In this document: positions 16,901-25,900 of the stretch, piece by piece
Numbering within the stretch: the first letter of the stretch is position 1
Layout: each line of letters starts with the position of its first letter
Source of the DNA: Aeromonas rivipollensis
GTDB taxonomy: Bacteria > Pseudomonadota > Gammaproteobacteria > Enterobacterales > Aeromonadaceae
Length of the DNA stretch: 64,000 bases
NCBI RefSeq assembly: GCF_037811135.1
Contig: NZ_CP149130.1
Span: 2,042,501 to 2,106,500 of the forward strand
Reading direction: 5' to 3'
The notes under the pieces: generated by a model
What the model saw: only the letters and a program-made list of their open reading frames with translations
Told to the model about the DNA's origin: nothing
Databases searched by the model: none
Position numbers and translations under genes: made by a program

Positions 16901-19900
16901 CACCGACAGTGATGGGGACACCGTTTCTTCTTCCTTGAGCATCGCCATCGGCGATGGGGCCAACCCGGTGATCAGCGCCGTGACCGGCACCAGCCTGACC
17001 GAGGCCAACCAGGGCGACGGCGCCGTGGTGGGCAATATGAGCTTCACCGTGAACCACGGTGCTGATGCCTTGGCCCCCGACAGTCTCAGGTTCGATATCA
17101 ACGCCATCCAGCAGAGCCTGGACGGCAAATACAGCAGCCACGGCAGCCCTGTCACCTTCACCCTGGATGCCAACGGGGAGCTGGTGGGGACCAGCGCCGA
17201 TGGCCGCGAGGTGCTGCGCGCCGAGCTGGATCTCGTGGACAACAACGGTAACTGGAGCGTCACCACCAGGGTGACCTTGAGCGGCGAGCTGGATCACCAG
17301 GGCAGCGAGTCCCTCGACCTGCCCCTGGCCATCACCCTCACGGACAAGGACGGGGACAGGGTCTCCACCCAGTTGCCGCTGACCATCAAGGACGGCAATG
17401 CGCCGGGCTTCGTGGCGGGCAGCGGGGTGAGCCTGGACGAGGGTAACCTCGATGGCAGCAGCCCCCTGACCGGCACAGGTCACTTCACCGTGGACGCAGG
17501 CTCGGATCGGGTGAGCGAGGTATCGTTCGCCGATATCGCGGAGCAGCCGGCCCTGACCGCCCTGGGCCAGAGCGTGAAATACGAACTGGTGGATGGCGAT
17601 GCCAGCATCCCGGGCAACCAGATCCTCAAGGGCTATGTGGAAGTGAACGGGGTGCGGGTCGAGGTGCTGCAGGTGGAGATCAGCGGCAAGCTCGACAACG
17701 CCGCCAGCAACGGCTTCGACTACAAGGTGACCCTGTTCGAGGGGGTGCACCAGGCCAATGGCAGCAGCACCGAGCTGCCGTTCAAGGTCAACGTCGTCGA
17801 CAGCGACAAGGGATCAGGCAACAACGACAGCACCTCGGGCACCCTCAACATCAGCATTGCGGAAGGGGACAAGCCGACTCTCAGCCTCACCGGGGTGACC
17901 CTGAATGAAGGGCGCTTCGATGGGGCAGCGAACAACCAGACGGCGGACGACCAGCAGGCCAGCGGCACCCTCACCATCAAGGCGGACTCCGATCCCGTGG
18001 TGGACGTGCGCCTGACCCTCTCCGGCCAGGTGCTGGACGCCAGCGGCAAGGCCATCACCCACAATGGCGAGACCCTGACCTGGCAGGAGGTGCCGGGCAG
18101 CAAGGGTCACAGCTTCCAGGGGGTGACAGCGAGCGGCACCCTGGTGCTGAGCGTCACCCTGCCGAGCGTGCCGGGCAGCATAGCGGCCCACAGCTCGGCG
18201 ACCCTGGATTACAAGGTCACTGTGCACACCAATCTGGATCACGGCGCCGACGACAAGCTCAACCTGACTCTGCCGGTGCGGGTGACCGACAGCGACGGCT
18301 CGGTGATCACCGGCAACACAACAGCGGTGATCACCGATGCCGCCGACCCGAGCCTTGGCATCGACGGCGGCATCAGCCTGCAGGAAGGGGCCTCTGGCCA
18401 GACCCTGGATGGCCAGCTGCCGGTCAATGTGGGCAGCGATCGCCTGGTGTCCCTGAACTTCGAGGCAAGCCAGCCCGCCCTGGATGGTCTCACCAGTGGC
18501 GGCAAGCCGACCAGCTATCAGGTCAATGGCAATGTCATCACCCTGCTGGATGCGGGCGGCAAGACGGTGCTGACCGTGACCCTGGACTTGGACGGCAAGT
18601 ACCATGTGAAGCTCGACGGCGTGCTGGATCAACCGGTCAGCAGCAACAGCGTCAACCTGGGGCTGCAGGTGCAGGGCACCGACTTTGACGGCGACCAGAG
18701 CAACCTCGGTACCCTCAACATCCAGATCACCGACGGCGCCTTGCCCCAGGTCGACCCCGTCACCCTGACCCTGGTGGAGGACAGCGACTGGAGCGCGGCC
18801 CAGACCCTGTCCGGTGATCTGAACATCACCGCCGGCAGCGATCCCCTTGCCAGCATCAGCTTCGATGCCAGCCAGCCGGGCCTGCAGGGGCTCACCAGCG
18901 GTGGGCAGCCTGTGGTCATCAGCATCAGCGGCAACAGCATCAGCGGCGCCGTCAACGGCCAGAACGTCTTCACCTTGACGCTGGATCAGCAGGGTCACTA
19001 CGTCTTCACCCTGAATCAGCCGCTGGATCAAGGCAGTGTGGATAGCCTGCTCAAGGCGGGCTTCACCTTGACTGATTCGGATGGGGACACCGTATCCTCC
19101 ACCTTGAGCGTCGCCATCGGCGATGGGGCCAATCCGGTGATCAGCGCCGTGACCGGCACCAGCCTGACCGAGGCCAACCAGGGCGACGGCGCCGTGGTGG
19201 GCAATATGAGCTTCACCGTGAACCACGGTGCTGATGCCTTGGCCCCCGACAGTCTCAGGTTCGATATCAACGCCATCCAGCAGAGCCTGGACGGCAAATA
19301 CAGCAGCCACGGCAGCCCTGTCACCTTCACCCTGGATGCCAACGGGGAGCTGGTGGGGACCAGCGCCGATGGCCGCGAGGTGCTGCGCGCCGAGCTGGAT
19401 CTCGTGGACAACAACGGTAACTGGAGCGTCACCACCAGGGTGACCTTGAGCGGCGAGCTGGATCACCAGGGCAGCGAGTCCCTCGACCTGCCCCTGGCCA
19501 TCACCCTCACGGACAAGGACGGGGACAGGGTCTCCACCCAGTTGCCGCTGACCATCAAGGACGGCAATGCGCCGGGCTTCGTGGCGGGCAGCGGGGTGAG
19601 CCTGGACGAGGGTAACCTCGATGGCAGCAGCCCCCTGACCGGCACAGGTCACTTCACCGTGGACGCAGGCTCGGATCGGGTGAGCGAGGTATCGTTCGCC
19701 GATATCGCGGAGCAGCCGGCCCTGACCGCCCTGGGCCAGAGCGTGAAATACGAACTGGTGGATGGCGATGCCAGCATCCCGGGCAACCAGATCCTCAAGG
19801 GCTATGTGGAAGTGAACGGGGTGCGGGTCGAGGTGCTGCAGGTGGAGATCAGCGGCAAGCTCGACAACGCCGCCAGCAACGGCTTCGACTACAAGGTGAC

Positions 19901-22900
19901 CCTGTTCGAGGGGGTGCACCAGGCCAATGGCAGCAGCACCGAGCTGCCGTTCAAGGTCAACGTCGTCGACAGCGACAAGGGATCAGGCAACAACGACAGC
20001 ACCTCGGGCACCCTCAACATCAGCATTGCGGAAGGGGACAAGCCGACTCTCAGCCTCACCGGGGTGACCCTGAATGAAGGGCGCTTCGATGGGGCAGCGA
20101 ACAACCAGACGGCGGACGACCAGCAGGCCAGCGGCACCCTCACCATCAAGGCGGACTCGGATCCCGTTGTGGACGTACGCCTGACCCTCTCCGGCCAGGT
20201 GCTGGACGCCAGCGGCAAGGCCATCACCCACAATGGCGAGACCCTGACCTGGCAGGAGGTGCCGGGCAGCAAGGGTCACAGCTTCCAGGGGGTGACAGCG
20301 AGCGGCACCCTGGTGCTGAGCGTGACCCTGCCGAGCGTGCCGGGCAGCATAGCGGCCCACAGCTCGGCGACCCTGGATTACCAAGTCAGGGTGCACACCA
20401 ACCTGGATCACGGCGCCGACGACAAGCTCAACCTGACCCTGCCGGTGCGGGTGACCGACAGCGATGGCTCGGTGATCACCGGCAACACCACGGCGGTGAT
20501 CACCGATGCCGCCGACCCCGTGATCAGCTCCATCGGGAGTGTCACCGTCAAGGAGTCGGATCTCAATGGCGGTTCTGGCCAGCACGGCGGCACCAGCCCG
20601 TCCGGGACCGGGGAGCTGGCTGTCGGTCAGGTGGTGATCGCCGCCGGGAGCGACAGGGTGGCCGCCCTGCAACTGGATGTGGCCCGCTTCAACGCCCTCA
20701 ACCAGCTCAGCTCCGGGGGCAAGGCCGTCAGCATCAGTGCCGACAGCCAGCCGGGTGTCTATTTGGGCAAGGACAGCGGGGGCAAGCTCATCTTCAAGCT
20801 GACCCTGGATGTCTCCGGCCGTTATACCTTCGAACTGACCGGTAACCTGGACCACAGCGCCCAGGGCAAGGATCTGCTGGATATCCAGCTGCCGTTGCAG
20901 GCCCTGGACAGCGATGGGGATCTCAGCGGCGAGGTGATAGGTCACGTCAGCGTGCAGGACGATGTGCCCGTCGCGGTCGATGCCGGCAAGACCCTGAACC
21001 AGGGGGCGAAAGTGAGCGGCGATCTGCTGGCTACCGCCAGCGAGGGTGCCGACGATGCGGTGGTGAGATCGGTCACCATCAACGGGGTTGAACACCCCAT
21101 CGCCGCCAGCGGTAATACCACCATTGCGGTCACAGACAGCACTGGCCAGGCCATAGGCACTCTGGTGATCAACGCCGAGGGGAATTACAGCTTCACCGCC
21201 AAGGCGGACATAGATCACAGCAACAACACCCTGGTGCAGAAGGTCGACTTCCACCTGGTGGACGGGGATGGGGATACCGATGACGGGGTGCTGACTCTGA
21301 CCATAAGGGATGAGGCGGGCAAGTTGACCGTCAGTGCCGTCACCGGTGCCGAGGATGCGGGGGCCGGCGACCCCACTCATGGCATCCCCATCACCATGAA
21401 CCTGGACATAGGCGACTACGATCGGGGCGAGTTTGTCGAGACATTGCTTATCCAGGCCCCTGCCAATACCCATGGCTCCTTCTATTTCAACGGTGTTGCG
21501 CTCACTACCATCACTCAGGGTGGCAAGACCTGGTATCAGGTGCCGCCAGCGGCGATGCAAGCCGTTGTCGGTACCAACGACAAGTTCGAACTCAAGGGCG
21601 TGACCTTTGTGCCCGATCACGACTACTCGAGCTACAACGATGGCGGCAACCCGCTGCGCTTCCCGGTGCAGCTACAGGTCGGCGTCACCGAGGGGAGCAA
21701 ACCCTCGGTGCTGACCGGCAACCTGGACATCACTGTGCAGGGCATTGCCGACAAGCCGCTCTGGGATGGGGCGGGCACCAACCAGCACTACAGCACGAAC
21801 GAGGACAGCACCGGCATCGCCCTCAACGTGCAGGCCAGGCTCACCGATACCGATGGCTCCGAGACCCTGAGCTACCAGATCAAGTGGGTGTCCGGCGAGG
21901 GCAGCCTGACCCTGAACGGCAAGGTGCTCACAGCAGATGCGAACGGTCTGGTGACCGTCTCTGCGGGGGACATCAACAAGATCACCGTCGTGCCCGGCAA
22001 GGACTACAGCGGTGACATCAAGCTTGTCGTGACCCCGGTCAGTACCGAGAAAACCCCCGTGGTCACCGGGCAGGAGACGGCCCTTGGGGATCCCATCGAT
22101 CTCATCATCAACGTCAACCCGCTGGCGGATGACGCCAAGCTGACGGTGCGCGACATCCAGGGCAAGGAAGACAACCTGCTGGATCTGGGCAGCAAGATAG
22201 TGCTCGCCCATCTGGGGGATACCTCGGATGGCTCCGAGACTATGTTCGTGCGCATCAGCGGTCTGCCCGCCGGTGCCACCCTCTGGCTTGGCGGCGTGGC
22301 GGTCACCCTGGATGCGAACGGTTATTACGAGGTGCCCTATGACCGCATCGGGGAGCTCAAGCTAGAGCCGCCGAAGGACAGCAACGTCGACTTCGATCTC
22401 GGCATCCAGGGAGTGGTAAAAGATACCGCCACCCTGACCGATGCCAATGGTCAGACCCATACAGTGGTCAACGAGAAGGTGACCGGCAGCCAGGGCCTGC
22501 ATGTGGATCTGGTGGGGGTGGTGGATGAGCCTCACTTCAATCTGGACAGCACAGGCTGGAGCCAGGATGGCAAGGGTTACACCACCACCATAGGGGAAGA
22601 TGGCAAGGCGCCGCTGGACTTCAAGCTGGCGTCGGGGGAGACGACGGGCGATGGTTCCGAAACCCTCAACCTGGTGCTGGAAGGCTTGTCGGAAGGGGCC
22701 AAGGTGTTCGATGGCAACGGCAAGGAGCTCACCCTGACCTTCGCCGGGCTCGACGCCCAGGGCAAGCCGACCTATCAGGTCGACGTCTCTAGTCTGGGCA
22801 ACCTGCAGATCCAGCCACCCCCCAACAGCACCGCCGATATCCACCTCATCGGCCACGTGGTGGTGACCGAGAACGACGGGGACCACAAGAGTTTCGATGT

Positions 22901-25900
22901 GCCGCTTACCATCAAGGTGGAGCCGGTGATCGACGCCGCTGACTATGCCAGGACCAGCCATGGTCTGGAGGATGAGTTCGTGGTGCTCGACTGGCAGCCT
23001 GACCTGACCGACAGCGCCGAAAAGGTGACTCACCTCAGTCTCTCCGGCATAGAGCCGGGTTACGAGATCTGGATCCGGGTGGGCGGGGTCGAGACCCCGC
23101 TCAATGTGAACGGCGGTGCGGTGGAGTTGAGCGACGCTGATCTGAAGAGCCTGCTCGGCGGCGGCCAGCTGCTGGTGAAGGGGCCACAAGACAGCGACAG
23201 GGATACCAATATCCAGAGCCATGTCACGGTGACGCAGGTCGATGTGGACTCCAGTGCCACCGCCCAGAAGGTGATAGACGGCAATCTGCATGTGGATATC
23301 CAGGCCGTGGTCGAACCCGATGGCAACCTGGTGCAGACAGGGGGCGCGTTGGAGAGTCCGGACGGGCACGATATTCCGCTCAATGGCGTCTTCGTGTTCG
23401 AGGATCTGGATCCCAGCAGCGATGAGGTCATCGACTACCTGGTGATCAGCGATCTGCCCCCCGGCTTTGTGGTGGTGGGAGGGATCAACGACGGCCAGGG
23501 CAATTGGACAGTGCCTAACAGCGCCCTCGGGAGCTTCTCCCTGCGCTCGCCGGATGACTACAGGGGCACAGTCACCTTCAAGGTCAGCGCCAAGGTGATC
23601 GATCTTGGCGACAACAACGAAGGGGATGTCAGTGCACCGGCCTATCGGGAAATGACCGCCAGCGCCGAGTTCAAAGATGCGACCAGCTCTGGTCAGAAAG
23701 CCGCCTCTGTTGATCTGGACAACAGCACCCCCATCACAGGGGTGGAGGATCATGGCGTCAACTTCGGCACCCAGCTCAAGAGCATGGTGACCCTGGGAAC
23801 GGCGGACATCGGTGATGACGAGCTCAGCATAGTCCTCACCGGTCTGCCCCCCGGTGTGAGCGTGCAGGGGCTCACCTTCGACTTCGTCAACGGCGAGTAC
23901 CTCATCAAGCTGCCGGGTGGCCTCAATGACCTCGACAAGCTGACCCTGACCCTGCCGGAGGATTACGCCGGCAGCGGCCTGAGCTTCAACGTGCGCCTGG
24001 TCAATACCGACACAGTGAGCGGCGACACCAGGACGGTGGAGAAGGAGGTTTCCCTCTCCATCACGCCGGAGGTGGACATCAAGGGCGGCGCGGATGGTCA
24101 GCCCGAGCTGCACCTGCAGGTGAAGGAGGTGAACGGTCAGCCGAGCAACCTGGAAGACACCGAGATCCACCTCGATCTCTCGGTCAAGCTCGCGGACATC
24201 AGCCCCTCGGTGGCCAACGGCGGCCTCGAGACGGTGGAGCGGGTGACCCTGACAGTGGATGCCCGGTACGGCCACTTCCTCGATGGCAACGGCCAGCCGG
24301 TCAACACCCTGGTGGTGAACGACCCGGCGGCGCTCAAGGATCTGGTGTTCGTGCCCAGGGAGCACTTCAGCGGTCAGGTGCCCCTGGGCATCAAGGTTGA
24401 CATTCTGGACACAGCTACCACGGGGACGGATCGCGGCAGCTGGAGCGGTAATGCGAGCTTCGAGGTGCTGCCGGTCAATGACCCGGTCCAGCTCACGGTG
24501 AAGGATGTGAGCGGCAACGAGGATGGCAGCGTCAGCCTCGGCGGCCTGGGCGCAACCTTGATCGACAATGATGGCTCCGAGCAGATAGTGGCGCTGCAGA
24601 TCAAGGGCGTGCCGGACGGCTTCACCCTGTCGGCACCGGCGGTCAACAACGGCGGTGGCGTCTGGCAGGTGCCTGTGGGCACCGACTTCTCCAAGCTGAC
24701 CCTGATCCCGCCCGCAGATTTTAGTGGCAACGTGGAGCTCACCCTGAGCGCCTTCACCCTTGACAAGGGGCTGACCATGCCCCTCGATACCAGCGACAGT
24801 TTCACCGTCACCGTCAAGCCGGTGGGGGATGCCATCATCGCCGACATTCAGGACAAGGCGAGCGGCACCGAGGGGGACGTGGTCACCCTCAACCTGGGAC
24901 TGGAGACCAAGGACACCCAGGCCACCGGCGGCAGCGCCACCAACGTTCACGAGAATGGCCCGGAGCAGGTGCGGGTCACCATAGAAGGGGTTCCCGATGG
25001 GGCAGAGATCCGTCTGCCGAGCGGGGTGACCGGCACTGTGGTGGATCTGGGTGGCGGCGTCTGGCAAGTGACCACGACGGGCGGCAAGCTGGCGGCCGTG
25101 GAGCTGGTGACCAACGACGCCAATGGCACCCTGGATCTCAAGGTGACGGCCCAGAGCCTGGACAACGGCGCCCTCGGCCCCGAGGTCAGTGGCACCATCC
25201 AGGTGGAGGTGAGCCCGGTCAACGACGCCCCCATCAACGTGCTGCCAACGGATCCCCAGGTGGCCCAGGAGGACAAGCCCTTCGTCATCCAGGGACTGCA
25301 GGTGAAGGACGTGGACGCGGGCAGCGGCACCATGGAGGTGCGCCTGTCGGTGGAGCACGGCACCCTCAACCTGCCGGCAGGCAGCGGCGTGACCGTGACT
25401 GGCAACGGCACCGGCTCTCTGGTGCTGACTGGCACCCTGGCGGATCTCAACGCTCTGCTCTCCGGTGGCGTGACCTATCAGGGCAACGGCGACTTCCACG
25501 GCAATGACGCCCTGACCATGATCACCAATGACAGGGGCAACACCGGCAGCGGTGGCGCCCTGAGTGACACCGACGTGCTGCCCATCGAGGTACAACCGGT
25601 CAATGATGCCCCCGTCAACCTGCTGCCGGGCACCCCTCAGGTGGCGCAGGAGGATACTCCCTTCGTCATCAAGGGCCTGCAGGTACAGGACGTGGATGCA
25701 GGCAGCAGCCCCATGGAAGTGCGTCTGTCGGTCCTGCACGGCACCCTGGTGCTGGCGGACGGCAGCGGGGTGACAGTGGTCGGCAGCGGCAGCGATACCC
25801 TGGTGCTGAGCGGATCGCAAGATGCCATCAATGCCTTGCTGGCTGGCGGCGTGACCTATCAGGGTGAGCAGGACTTCAATGGCCAGGATGCCCTGACCAT

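Noticed and set aside
13956..17750. Minus-strand frame of over 1200 codons opposite the adhesin gene, with several more such frames further along
   Set aside because: They follow the GC-rich repeat structure of the adhesin in a fixed antisense frame, repeat with the same 2169-base period, and have no family features.
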